This document shows positions 35,361 through 46,100 of a stretch of DNA of 64,000 bases, in pieces. The notes under the pieces are model-generated. The model saw nothing but the letters and a program-made list of their open reading frames with translations. It made no database searches and was not told where the DNA came from. A program made the translations under genes and the position numbers. Every line of letters starts with the position of its first letter. Positions within the stretch are counted from its first letter, which is position 1. The DNA is from Whalleya microplaca. Its lineage: Eukaryota > Ascomycota > Sordariomycetes > Xylariales > Xylariaceae. The stretch covers positions 1 to 64,000 of the forward strand of contig MU385763.1 of the NCBI GenBank assembly GCA_022497155.1, written 5' to 3'.

Positions 35361-35509
35361 TATTAGGAACGCCTTATAAGCTAAAATAAATCTTCCGTTT
35401 AGCTAGGACGGATTTTCTATCTTTAAATAGTTATCCTTTAAGACTATTAGTCCTAAAGAGATTATAAATTAATACACATCTTATTGTTACCGTATGGTCT
35501 ACCGTCACA
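35361..35509 (+). repeat. Right LTR of the Gypsy element
   Basis: 149 bp, gap-free alignment to the left LTR with about 21 differences, all transitions. Nearly all are C-to-T or G-to-A in this copy. It begins TATTAGG (TG changed to TA) and ends GTCACA. Confidence 0.9.
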
Positions 35510-35514
35510 TCCCC

Positions 35515-36290
35515 GTTATAAATATTTAAATTACCTTTTACGCCGTAATAAATACCACTTTAAAACATTTTAAAATGCCGTGATTTTTTATAACGGCCTT
35601 AAATGTATTTCAAATCTATTACTCGTGATCTTGGTTTAAAAAAAAACAGTTAGGAATTAAATTTTTAATAACGTATTAAAGATAAGGGTAATTAAGTAAT
35701 TATTACATACCTTTAAGCTAAAATATTTACCTTTTCCGCTAACTTTATTTACGTTTAATAATTAATTTATTTATAAATAAAATATTTTTTTAAAACTCGA
35801 GAGGCTTATTATAATGCGCTTTAGCTTATTTATATTAAAGTTTAACGTGTTATGTTAATAAATATAGCCTTATTATTATAAAGTTATAAGTAATACCCTT
35901 TTTTAAAAGGAACTTTTTAATCGTTTACGTAAAATAACTTAACGCATGTTATTTTTTTAGCAAACTAAGTAAAATAAAAGGATTATTAGCTATTAAAGCT
36001 AATAAACGTCTTTTATTATATTTATCGAGTATTTGAGGGCGCCCGCAGCTAGGGCGAGAGATGCCGAAATCTTGATGTTAATACCGCGCTTTTATATTGC
36101 GGCAGGCACTTGGTGACATTCCTTCGATTCTCGCCACTTCTTTGCTCGATTGACTTGCGGAAAGTCTTATATAAATCCTATTCCTTTTACGAGGCGTGAA
36201 ATGTTTTTTTATAAATTTTTGGCTTCGTTTTAGCGTTAAAACCATATTTTGAATTAAGGGTGTTAATTAGAAAAAAAGTTGTAAGTGTAA
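35515..36290 (-). pseudogene. Tc1-like transposase, N-terminal half (RIP-degraded)
   Basis: On the minus strand around 36160-36000 one reads EVARIEGMSPSACRNIKARY, then HQDFGISRPSCGRPQILD. This is the paired helix-turn-helix and GRPR-like motif region of Tc1 transposases. Further left, fragments such as YNKPLEFWKN-like and IKNHGIL are interrupted by stops at positions where Trp or Gln codons are expected. The frame is lost at the Gypsy insertion (35514/35510) and resumes beyond the element at 25595. Confidence 0.75.
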
Positions 36291-36608
36291 AAAAGTTGAA
36301 AGCGGAGTGCGGGATGTCCGTTATTTTTGGCCCCCCACTGTAAGTCACCACCTGAACCCGGGAACGGCACGGGGCAGCCCTATCAGTGGGGCCCATTGCG
36401 CACGCCTGCACCAGGCCCAAAGCACCCCTCCAAACGAAGAAAAGGCTGCTACATACGTTACGGAGTGGGGACAATACATAAACACTCTCTCTCTCATCAA
36501 CCTCGCAAAACAACCTACAAACGCTACACTTCCCATCCCAGGCCATAGCCAGTACACGAAAAGCCTTAGACAGCCGTTGATGGTACTATGTAATAGAGTA
36601 CGGCCGTC

Positions 36609-37431
36609 ATGATGCCCGACTGGCGACGCGAATACCTCGACTCGCTCCAGGAAGCCGAGCGCAACAACCCCGTCAACAAGGACCTCGTGGAAGCTTGTTA
36701 GTTAGCCAGCACCGCTCCTCCGTTTGCACCACCCACTACCGCCGCCAACCACCAACCACCAACCACCGGGCTTGGGGCAAATTTTGCTGACGAGAGAATC
36801 GCACACACCTCACAGGCTCCCAACTCGCGGACCGCGTGGCCGCCCTCGAGGCCGAGAAGGCCGTGCTGCAGCAAACCTCAGGTAAACTACCGACCGCCAC
36901 CGAAAAGACCTCCGGTAGCAAATCCGCGATCGATGCGACGACGACAACGAGCTCCGACCCGAGCGTCGCGCAGTTGCGGCTGGACCTAGCGGAGGCGCTG
37001 CGGTCGAGGGGGCACCTGCAGGGCAAGCTCAAGAAGGCGGACGACGAGCTGGAGAAGCTGCGGGAGAAGACCAAGGTCGACACCAAGCGCCTGCACGACC
37101 TGACTACGGAGCGGAACACGATTCTGGCGAAGCTGAAGGACCGCAACGAGGAGCTGACGGGCAAGAATAAGCTACTGAAGGTAGGCAGGGTGCACGAGAG
37201 AGACGGACATAATGAATGGGCTGGGTGGGCTGGGCTAATACGTGGTTTTACTACTAGGATGTCCAAGACGACAACCTGACGCTCAATATTCAGCTGGACG
37301 TTACGGAGCAGAAAGCTGCCAAGGTTGCAGCGGAAAATAAGGAGCTCGTGGATCGATGGATGAAGAGAATGGGACGCGAGGCCGACGCCATGAACCTGGA
37401 GAACGAAATCCCGAGTAAGAATCGGAGGTGA
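36609..37431 (+). CDS. ATG16: Autophagy protein 16 (Atg5-Atg12/Atg16 complex subunit)
   Basis: Three exons (36609-36696, 36816-37180, 37258-37431) join in phase to 208 residues. The N-terminal helix DWRREYLDSLQEAERNN is the Atg5-binding region of the fungal Atg16 family. A long coiled coil follows (RLDLAEALRSRGHLQGKLKK and onward), ending in ENKELVDRWMKRMGREADAM, the family's conserved C-terminal block. Atg16 holds Atg5-Atg12 on the phagophore membrane, where the complex directs Atg8 lipidation. It lacks the WD40 domain of animal ATG16L1, as is normal in fungi. Two in-frame ATGs begin the gene (36609 and 36612). Only 268 bp separate its start from the degraded transposon block. It converges on Dot1 with a 235-bp gap. 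Confidence 0.9.
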
Positions 37432-37666
37432 CACTCGAAATTGTGAAGGCAACATAACATCGGTATCTCACGGCGAAATGCTATAGTATATCCTTAATCT
37501 ATACAATTCAAACCTATACAGTAAGTGCTTGGTATCCCTTGAATGCCGCTCGACTATGCAATCGTGGTATCTATCGCTCTCGTTCTTTCCCCTTTTCCTG
37601 ACTCTATATGACCAAACGCCACTACTGACGATGTTTTCCCGTAGATCGCTGGAGACCCCCCCTGCC

Positions 37667-39167
37667 CTACTTTTTGATTGAGATATAGTAGTCGCCCTCT
37701 GAAGCTGCCCAACTGACCCAATTTTCGTGGTACCGGTAATGCTGGACGTCGAGGATACTGGTTGCAACATCGTTGATGGCAGTTTTGTTGTCGTGTACAA
37801 AGGACTTCAGCGAGATGATCTTACAGCCCTTCTTCAGATCCAGGAACATGTTGATGAGAGCATCGTTGAGTCCCGATGTGAAGGCCTTATTGTTCACCAG
37901 TATCACGTCTGCCTCCTTCAACTTTTCCAATATCTTGGTGTTCGTGCGAAAGTCGCCTCTTTCCAGGACAACCCTTCCGGGGGAGACGCCCCACAGAAGA
38001 CATCTGGATCTGAACTCCTTCTCCTGTGCTTCCGCTAGGTTACAGGCGTTCTCCATCATCTCACAACCGTAGCTCCGACAGCCAATCTCGAGGGCGGCTT
38101 GGAGGACGACATTACCTACACCAGACCCTAGATCTATGAAGACTTGATCAGAAGTCATCTTTGCTTGCTCCACAAGAAACTTCGTGATAAATGGATGCAA
38201 TAACTCTCCATAGACATTGTCGCTCCCCATCTGGTATTTGGACAGCATCTCTACTTTAGGCGCAACGGTACGGTCGTACACTTGGGTGAGAATGAAGGAC
38301 ACCAGATTGGGTGGTAGATGATGAATCTGGTCCAGATTCTTCGCTACCGTGCCGTTTTCTACTAGCCCCAACAACTTTTTATTGTAATTGCTGAGGGCTG
38401 TTCTGAAGGCCGGGACATCTCTGTACTTTTCGCTTGCGGCTCGCTCCATTTGTCTTTTGAAGCTAGCATTGTGGTCGATAAAAGGTTTCGCTTCGGCATC
38501 GGTAAGGTATGTCTCGGCTACGTGTTCGACGACCGTGAGGATGTCTTTGACAGCATCAATCTTATCTTTCTGCCACACTAGCTCGTACCTTGAACTTTAT
38601 ATTAGCACGTACATCATGGTCTCTGGACTGGCGACAATGTTACCTCTCAGGTTTGCAGCGCGACGGATATTGCAGCTCGATCTTGATCTCGTCTTCCTTG
38701 GCACCAGAGATCGGGGGACATTTCGTTGCGACTGAGGCAATATCGGCCGCATGGACGATGCGCGGTTCTCTGACTTCGTCACCGAACGCCTTCTTATGGC
38801 GGAGCCTGCGATTCAGATCCACTGATCTCGATTCACTGCATCGCATCCGTTTCTTGAAAGGGTCGCCGTCCTCCTCCGACTCTGAATCGTTCCCGAAGGC
38901 AGGGGAGTCTCGCGGGGTGCTGGTTGGGGCTTTGCGCTTCCGTCCAGCCCACCTCTCTTCGGCCGAGGACGGATAGGGCGACGCGCTTTTTGGCCGCGAT
39001 ACCCGAGGATTTGGGGAGGGGCGGGGTGACGAGGAATACTGACTCGACGATGTGCGCAGGCCATTTGGTGTCAAACTCGATCGCGGTTTACTCGGAACGA
39101 CGACTTTCTCGACACGGATCTCTCTGGGCGCGGCCTTGAGCTTCGACTTCTGGTTAAAGATAGGCAT
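37667..39167 (-). CDS. DOT1: Histone H3-K79 methyltransferase Dot1
   Basis: Two exons (39167-38644 and 38588-37667; 55-bp intron) join in phase to 481 residues. The C-terminal catalytic DOT1 domain includes [13 protein letters not shown], the SAM-binding motif DLGSGVGN (about residues 327-334) and [15 protein letters not shown] (catalytic Asn-Asn near 407-408). The N-terminal 130 residues are basic, Ser/Pro/Arg-rich and probably bind nucleosomal DNA. The enzyme methylates H3 lysine 79 in the nucleosome core, affecting silencing and DNA-damage response. The start at 39167 ([11 protein letters not shown]) gives a more family-like N-terminus than the upstream in-frame ATG at 39218. The shared 3' region with Atg16 is short. 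Confidence 0.95.
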
Positions 39168-41104
39168 GGTTCCAGGGTTCGCGAGACGAGAGCGCGACAG
39201 GCGGCCACGATCGAACAATGATCAATCAATATATGTTTTTTATAAAAAGACTCGCTATGCCTATACTGTATTATGCCTTTCTAGAAATGAATGGGTGAAT
39301 CGCAGGACAACAAGAGGGAATAAATTGCACAAATGAATGCAGTTGAAAGAAGCAGTCCAAGGAGTGCGACATGGAAAGGTGAGGGAGAGGCAAAAGGAAG
39401 GTGATGGTCTCGCGAGGCCTGGGAAGCCGAAGCCTTTCATTCGTCTTGGCAGACGGAGTACGTAACGGCCTAACTGCAGGCAGGAATGAGGCGGAATCGG
39501 GTCCTTGCGGTCTTTCCTAGCGTTCTTTCCTATCGTTCTATGTAGCTTCCTTCACTCAGGTGCTCACCTCACTGCAGGTGTTCAGCCAGAGAATAATAAT
39601 AATAGATGCAGGTTCGGCTCAAAACCCCCCCACCTGCCCAACCAATGGATCAGCCCACCTTTCCCAGCACCCGCAGGTCAGGCGGTCCAATCGTGCAGCC
39701 TGGCCGCCTGGCTGCCTGGGATGGTAGGTGCGCGGGTTTGTGCCTCATTGTGATTGCTTAACTGCATATTCGGGAACAGGAACAATAAGGCACGTGCCAC
39801 TGGCCCCTCCTATATGTATGTACCTATGTACATGTAGGTTAGGAATAAGTTACCTAGGTACTTTGGCTGCGTACCGTTTCTTCTCTGTACCAGGCCTGAG
39901 AGAACATCAAGATGTCAATCTTCTTGAAAGGGCTTATTGTAGATGCTATTTTGCCTTGTATAAGCTGACGATTGATTCTTGCAGTCAAGAATGAGAAGTC
40001 ATGTTATGCTGTCCCCCCTCATCTTCAGTAGATTTATACGCAATTATAGTTCCCTTTTCCTCCTTGCTCTGTTTGACTAATCTGCCGTCGATTATCCGAC
40101 TGAGCCACACTAGCCACACGTGTTGAGCCACAGCTGAAGACTTCCAATGTATAAGTGATAGAAAAAAGGGAGACTTTATATAGATCGGTAGGTAGGAGTT
40201 ATTTGGCATAACATTTCATGAGGAAAAAACAGGATGCCCAGGTCCAATGAAATTTGCATGGCTGCTAGAATACCGAAAATAACTGGTTAGAAAATATGGT
40301 ATAATGATGATCTGGGTTACTAAAAGAGACCAACATTGAGACAGGCAGACGGGATTGATTGCCGTAGGTATTTGTCTTGATAGCCCATGTATACATGGTT
40401 GATTACTTAGTTACAGGTTACAGCTAGGTAGATAAGAAAGACTTGATTTATGGCTAGGTAGAGAAGGCAAGGGAATGTCCATTCACCCTTGTCATTGATC
40501 TCTAGGTACCTTGCTGCTTGAAATATGGATTCTACCCTTTATTCAGGCAAGTACTCACTCTTCAGCTCTAGCTCTATCCTCACATATTTACAGAAAGCTG
40601 GTGATATCCTTAGCTGTCCCCGATATTTCATTTTTTAGCATTTGTTTTCCTTGTGAACCACTAGTTGTAAAATTTGGAACTGGGCATCTAGATAACTTCT
40701 TTCATTTCCTATATTGAACGATGATGCCTATCAGGGATTCGTTTCTGAATGCTAGCATGTTTGTGTTGAATACAAGGTGAAGCTGTGATGAGATAACTGG
40801 TTTCTTTGTAGTTGATAGATTGTAGATGCATGTGTCATAGTTGTCGAGGTGTTTGCTATAATGAGTCACCCTTGATTCACTCGACACATCATCATATTTT
40901 GTGCGACTTTTCTGACCTTCTTAATCAGTCATTTCTCTCGGCTTCCAAGGCCCAGATCCTTCCTGTATTTCAAGATATATGACATCGTGAGAACCTTCTA
41001 ACGTACGTCATGATCACCTATCTTCCAAATTCATCTTCTGTTCACTTTTTCATCACCAGGAAAATATCTCCATACGATTTATATCTACTAACATACTATT
41101 CTAG
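39168..41104. other. Intergenic region upstream of Dot1
   Basis: About 1.9 kb with no supported gene. Open frames up to 94 codons have no motifs. Compositional changes from GC-rich (39.4-39.8 kb) to AT-rich (40-41 kb) are visible. Confidence 0.5.
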
Positions 41105-42215
41105 ATGACTGACCTTCAACGTCACCCCCTCTCGACCAGTGTTTTCCTGGTAAGTCCCCCCACTCTCGTTTTCCTTCCAAGCCTCCTCTGCCAGTCTGTC
41201 GCTCCCAAGCTTTCGTGAAAAAAGCCTGGATATGTAGGGTATCTTGCCGTGTGGCCTACTGGGCGAGGCAGATGGGCTACGGTGATGCCAAAGGCAGATG
41301 GGCCACGAAACCTCCCTCCTTTGGGTTGGGTAGGGGCTGAACCACCAGGAACGTCACGCGGTTAAGATTTGTATCGGATATCCCCTTCCTCTGCAATCTA
41401 CCCTTACGCGACCCTCACTTTTTGCAATGAGGGCACCGCTTTGGCCATGAATGCTTGGAATCGGGTTGATCGCTTGGCAGTCGTTGCAACAAGTCATCAA
41501 AGCCGCTTCGGTGGTGGAAATGCAGCCCGACTAGGATCTTACCTTGCTGGGCAACCTAGGTGTGGATTGGAACGTCTCGGTAAACATGAACTCTGAGCTA
41601 GTCTCGAGGGATCGTTCTAGGCACGACGCATTACTTTACGGGGTACTGTATTGGTGTGACGCAGCGATGCTGGGGGAGTGCTTGGGTGCTTTAGGATCTT
41701 GGGAATGACTTACCAGTGAAGTTTTTTTTGCTGATGGGGTGTAGGAAAAAATCGACAACACACTATCTTCCATCATAGAAGACCAAAATTACAGGCTCAG
41801 AAAGATCGAAAACGCATTGTATGAAACCCACAAGGCCTTGATGGAGAGCGATTCATTCATTAAATCCTCCGCTGATAATACGACGCACCATCAGCTGGAA
41901 AACTTTCAAGAGCTTTTTGAGATTAGGAACCAACAGAGGTCTGATCATAAAGACATCATGGCTACTGCTTCGTCCATCAAGCATATTGAGTGGAGCATGC
42001 AGCAAGTCGAAACACTGCTACATATGCAACATGAAGGGGTACGCTCTATAAATCAGCTTTGTAATTGATCTACTTTATATGAGACTAACAACATAGCATA
42101 GCACACGGCGAGGAATGACGAGAAGTACACTAACTACAACATCAACATGTGGAAGATTGGTCTGGTCCTACTCCTTGTGTCCGTCTTGTTCTTGGTAGTC
42201 TACTACGCCAAATAA
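41105..42215 (+). CDS. Small tail-anchored coiled-coil protein, not recognised
   Basis: Three exons (41105-41149, 41745-42038, 42102-42215) join in phase to 150 residues. The body is strongly helical and charged, with coiled-coil character (RKIENALYETHKALMESD; QLENFQELFEIRNQQRSDHK; IKHIEWSMQQVETLLHM). The protein ends in one hydrophobic segment (MWKIGLVLLLVSVLFLVVYYAK), leaving almost nothing beyond the membrane: the layout of a tail-anchored protein with a cytosolic helical domain. SNAREs share this layout, but I see no convincing SNARE layer pattern. Family unknown. The first intron is long (595 bp) for this genome. Exon joining is by eye, but all donors and acceptors are canonical and the phase is preserved. 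Confidence 0.6.
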
Positions 42216-43105
42216 TTTGTTGGTGAATATCTATGGAGTTGTAGTAACTGGTTTACACCGTCTTCATAGTAGTGATAGTGCTGGACATGTGGAAGAATTG
42301 TATAAATGTGCGGGATTTCTTCGGGCGAGTCTCTTGAGATTATCAGGAATTGTTCTATCTCGAGCCCCCTGTCAAGTCTCATATACTGACTGTATTGATC
42401 CTACTTAAGCTTCGTAATAATACGAGGAAAAACGAAGAAGAAAACTTAATGAAACTTCTCTCTTCTGTATTTACAGTATATATAACATGGAGGTTATACT
42501 TCTGTGACCGTTGTGGTTCCGTACTGCTTTCAGATATAGCTTCTTTGTTGTTTTGCCACTTCTGGTACGAGGCCGCCTGTGTAAAGTATCCAGTGTTGGT
42601 GGAATGTGTCCAATTATAGTGCTAAAAAAGGAACACTAGTGTCAATTCGAAATTATTTAGTGATATTTGATAATGAGGTATTGAAGCAACATTGATGATC
42701 CGCCTCTACTTTCATTGCCCGTGAAAGACTTTGTAGTAAGTCGAAAGCGCGGGAGCCATATATAATTTTGCCTTGTAGACTTTCATTCAATAACATCATT
42801 ATGGAGCTGTCATTTCATTTTGTTTCTCTTTTAGGTTGTTAGTGGATGCCAGGTGTCATTAACTCGGCATCAATTTCAATGTCTCTTTGGCCGGAACAGG
42901 AAGTCGACCAAGGACGTCTTTGATCCTTGCTTTGATATTGTTGATTGGCCTTCGAGGAAGATGTACAACAACGATTCTTTATCCCTAATGCACGATATGG
43001 GCATCCGCGGCACCTATATGATAGATGCTTGTTGAGAGACTTTATTTTACCAACGACATCTTTAATTCTAAATCGTTACAGACAGACCCTTGCTAGGTCA
43101 TAAAT
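42216..43105. other. Intergenic region, probable promoter of the Crh gene
   Basis: No gene is supported. A TATATAAT sequence at 42759-42766, about 340 bp before the Crh start, is a possible TATA box. Confidence 0.4.
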
Positions 43106-46100
43106 ATGCCAAAGAGAGGATTTATTGGTATACTTACCACGCTGGGCCTTGCGGCTCAACTTGCTAATGGTCAACTTGAACCTGACTGCAATCCGCTTCA
43201 CGCTGATTGCCCGGCGAAGAAGGCTTGGCCAACCGAGAACTACTATATTGACTTCACGAAACAGACCGGCCCCCCAGAGAACTGGGTCATCGCGAACTAT
43301 GAAAACATCAACTTCACGCCCAAGGGAGCGGAGTTCCCCTACGCCAAGAAAGGGGATGCGCCAAATATGTGGACTGACTTCTACATGCTTGGCGGCCGCT
43401 ACGATGTCGAAATGCAGATTGCTCCAGGCCAAGGTGTGATTAGTAGCTCTGTCTTATGGTCAGACAGCCAGGACGAGATTGACTGGGAGTTTTCGGGCAA
43501 CCAGCACGGCGAAAAACCTTTCCCTCCTCCAGATGGGATGTGGACGGTCGAGACAAACATCTTCACACAGGGGAAAATGTGGGACGGCGCAGCCACTTAC
43601 CAGAAGGATGCGTATAAGCCAACGGAACAATTCCACACTTACTCCGTGGAGTGGGACGAGAACCATATGAACTGGTACGTCGACAACAAGGTCGTCCGCA
43701 GCGTTCTGGCCAAGGATACTCCCAGTGGTTTCATCTTTCCGCAGTCCCCCATGAAGCTTCAGCTTGGTGTTTGGGGTGGCGGTGATCCAGACAACAATTA
43801 CTGGACAATCCAATGGGCCGGTGGCGATATTGACATGAAGGGCGTGCCTTATACTATGTACGTGAGGAGTGTCAACATCACGAATAAGTATCCGGCCTGC
43901 CAGTACAAGTACAAGGACAGGGTAGGAAGAGTCTTCACTATATTGCTATGAAAGCCTTGCTAACACGACATGTAGACTGGTAAGATTGATTCCATTGAGA
44001 AAATTACGGAAGGCTGCAGCCCATCATCTTCCTCCTTGTCCTCAACTAAAACAACCGAAACGCCAAAGATCGTGAAGAACGAAAACTATCCTGCAATTCC
44101 ACCAAGCTCCGCAGTAGCCAGCGCAGAAAGCTCGCCAGCTCCCAGCAGTACACCTTCGTCTGCTACTGATGGTCCATCTCCCTCGTCTGCCGTGTCCCCT
44201 ACTACATATCCGGCCGCAGGTGAATCGGCAGCAAGCGTCTCGAGTCTTACACCGAGTGAGTTGCCTGTCTCATCAGCTGCTGATGGAATATCCGCATCTT
44301 CAGCATCTTCTTCGATAGGTCAATCGGCATCATCGTCGGCGCAGACTTCGGCCGCAACAGCTTCTAGTGGATCTGCCCTGAGTTTACCGGTTAGCAGTGG
44401 ATACCCGACAAGTTCGCCAGATACTAGCGGCTCTTCAATGAGCTCGTTAACTACCACAGGATACTCAGCCAGCTCGCTAGCTAGTAGCGGATATGCGACA
44501 AGTCCATTAAGTTCAAGTGGATCTCTCATCAGTTCACCAGCTACTAGTGGATATGCAATGAGCTCGTTGAGTTCTAGTGGTGGTATCCTGAGTAGTCTGA
44601 GCTCGTACATCTTGGGATCAAGCAGTGGCGTCGCGACTACATCTGGTACCACGTCACTGATCTCGTCGAGTGCTGCGAACTCAAGTGCAGTAGGCGCTTC
44701 TGGCTATCCTACAACACTACTAACTGCATCTGGCTCCGCTGGTATAAGCGCATCGTCTTCAAACGTACCTGGATCTAGCTCGGCCTATCCGACCTCGTCT
44801 TTCTCAGCGAGCATATCTGGAACTGGGGGCTCAGCTAGTGTCTCGAATAATGCCTCTTCTGCTTTGTCCTCTGGTGCTATAACTTCCAGCGGAAAGGCCA
44901 ACGGTACAACTGGCGTGGTATCGAGCACGATCTCTACTATATATTCGACGAATATTTACACGGTCACGTCTTGCCCACCAACTGTAACAAACTGCCCAAC
45001 TGGAAAAGTGACCACCGAATTGATCTCCATAGCGACGACAATATGCCCGGTCACCGAGACAGAGGGTTCCACGCCTGTTGTATCTAGCACAGCGGATGCT
45101 ACTAGCGCTGTATCCAAGTCGAGCTTGTCATCGACAGTTTCGGGCGCGTCATCTTCGCTATCATCCGTAGCCGTATCTGGTAGTTCGTACGTGACTAGTG
45201 GAATCTCGGCGGCCAGCTCTTCTCTGGAGAACCTCACGTCTTCGGCTCCTCAATCGCAGACAATGCCGACTACGTACAGTATTAGCAGTGAGATCACCAC
45301 GTCAACTATATCTACCGTATACTCAACAAACCTTGTCACAATAACGTCTTGCCCCCCTACAGTGACAAATTGTCCTGTAGGCCAAGTCACTACGGAGACG
45401 GTATCTTTGTATACTACTGTTTGTCCAATCACTCAGACTGTCCTTGATGGTACGACTTTCGGTGGAGAAAAGGCTATAGAGAGTATTCCGTCAACATCAT
45501 ACTCAGCTTCGCAAAATGCTTCCCAACCAACGCTGGGATCAGCCACCTTGTCTGGATCTAGCAGTAGTGCAGTCACAACTACCCCTATTCCTTCCGTGGG
45601 GACTTCATCACCGCTGCTGAGCTCTAGCGTTCTCTTCGAAAACACTACCTCATCGGCCCCTGGGAGTCTTTCGGCAGTGCCAACGCTGACTGCCGTGAAC
45701 TCTTCTACTCCAGCATCGATTACTCCGACGCAGTTGACTACCTCGACCGTCTACTCGACTAATATCTACACGATCACTTCTTGTGCACCAGAGGTCACAA
45801 ATTGTCCTGCCAAGCTGGGACAAGTTACGACTGAACTCGTCTCATTGTATACGACCATTTGCCCAGTCACGGAACTTGCTGCTTCACCTTCAGCGACTTC
45901 CGCCGTACTTCCAGTCAGCACGGTGTCGACATCGGCTCAGGCGGTATCGTCTAGTGCCCCATTGGTGAATTCTACGACTAAGAGCCCCGTTCTGACAACT
46001 TCAACTGTTTATACGAGCAGTGTATACACGGTCAGCTCTTGTGAAGCTGGAGCTGTTGATTGCTTCTCGAAAATAGGCTCGGTCACAACGGAGCTGGTTG

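Larger units (their letters stand above)
25601..35509 (+). mobile_element. Ty3/Gypsy LTR retrotransposon with chromodomain, RIP-inactivated
   Basis: A 9909-bp element bounded by two 149-bp LTRs and a TCCCC duplication. Plus-strand order: a gag-like region with hexapeptide repeats and a YQN-rich segment, a Cys/His-finger remnant, reverse transcriptase (about 30.1-30.5 kb), RNase H region, integrase (about 31.7-32.5 kb) and chromodomain (about 32.80-32.95 kb). That RT-RNaseH-IN order is Ty3/Gypsy, not Copia. About 2.3 kb of further coding-like sequence lies between the chromodomain and the right LTR. Very high TA dinucleotide content and stops in place of Trp/Gln codons show RIP. No frame is intact. 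Confidence 0.9.
25017..36340 (-). mobile_element. Tc1/mariner-like DNA transposon, interrupted by a Gypsy element
   Basis: The ends form inverted repeats. Left CAGTTAGGTTATAAAAATAA and the reverse complement of the right end CAGTGGGGGGCCAAAAATAA continue into a shared CGGACA. Both ends are flanked by TA (25015-25016 and 36341-36342), the Tc1/mariner target duplication. Without the inserted 9914 bp the element is about 1.41 kb, fitting one transposase gene. Base composition changes abruptly at both borders. Remains of a minus-strand transposase are readable on either side of the insertion. It is inactive: stops are abundant and the gene is split. Confidence 0.85.

Noticed and set aside
36187..36612. 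Overlapping 70-119-codon frames at the transposon edge
   Set aside because: They cross the inverted repeat end at 36340 and the Atg16 promoter and match no family.
41105..42038. Assignment of the tail-anchored protein as a SNARE
   Set aside because: Layout is similar, but the helical region lacks a convincing zero-layer Gln/Arg within regular hydrophobic layers next to the membrane segment.
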